Positions 63,963 to 64,000 of a stretch of 64,000 nt of DNA are shown one piece after another. The stretch lies in NCBI GenBank assembly GCA_030220185.1, contig JASPKZ010007795.1, positions 2,659,001 through 2,723,000 of the forward strand. The letters are read 5' to 3'. The number at the start of each line of letters is the position of its first letter. Position 1 is the first letter of the stretch. This DNA is from Diploptera punctata. Its lineage: Eukaryota; Arthropoda; Insecta; Blattodea; Blaberidae. The notes under the pieces were generated by a model that worked only from the letters and a program-made list of their open reading frames with translations, searched no databases and had not been told where the DNA came from. A program made the translations under genes and the position numbers.

Positions 63963-64000
63963 ATGAGAAATTATTTAGATTTGTCGAAAGTGAAATTATG
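63963..64000 (+). CDS. Possible start of the next MED12 exon
   Basis: A good pyrimidine-rich acceptor (CATTTTCCCTTTAG) ends at 63962 and is followed by an open frame to the window edge. In phase 0 it reads MRNYLDLSKVKL. I do not recognise this as MED12, whose sequence here is poorly conserved. It may equally be a chance AG. Confidence 0.2.
   Translation, partial: MRNYLDLSKVKL

Overview
This window is animal, almost certainly insect, nuclear DNA. It is AT-rich, has spliceosomal introns with GT..AG borders, and is packed with Penelope-like retroelements (PLEs), non-LTR retrotransposons, tRNA-derived SINEs and satellite DNA. The repeat families suggest a hemimetabolous insect with a large genome (cockroach, termite, stick insect or cricket grade), but the species cannot be fixed from the sequence alone.

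The only host gene I can support is on the + strand. Six exons (4629-4911, 10995-11194, 16700-16884, 22623-22748, 22876-23034, 60769-61011) encode a continuous central to C-terminal part of MED12 (kohtalo in Drosophila), the Mediator kinase-module subunit. The gene enters from the left and leaves on the right. Splice phases agree at every junction except for one missing base inside the fourth exon. Introns are about 6.1, 5.5, 5.7, 0.13 and 37.7 kb, and the last is still open at the window end.

The introns are a museum of nested mobile elements. (1) 0-23 kb holds LINE fragments, SINEs, a hAT relic (7569-10192, 8-bp target duplication) and many PLE-derived foldback (palindromic) elements. (2) 23-30 kb holds three LINE fragments and a head-to-head pair of one PLE. 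(3) 30.13-46.61 kb is one tandem satellite with a monomer of about 150 bp, containing a 5.45-kb higher-order duplication and one inserted PLE palindrome. (4) 46.6-60.7 kb holds more PLEs, some nested three deep, plus SINEs and a TTAA-flanked DNA element that splits an I-like LINE. (5) 61.0-64 kb holds a triple-nested set of elements inside an unclassified transposon-type gene.

The most striking feature is the number of hammerhead ribozyme motifs. I find 21 with both core boxes intact (CTGANGA and GAAA with a short stem III and a TH cleavage site) and several decayed ones. All lie in PLE termini or in PLE-derived foldbacks, fall into about nine sequence classes, and are often mirrored on both arms of a palindrome. 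Hammerheads in PLEs are already known; the density, diversity and palindromic packaging inside one gene are what merit a second look. A second unusual class is a set of short tRNA-derived elements bounded by terminal inverted repeats.

All homology statements come from recognising protein and motif patterns by eye; no search was run.
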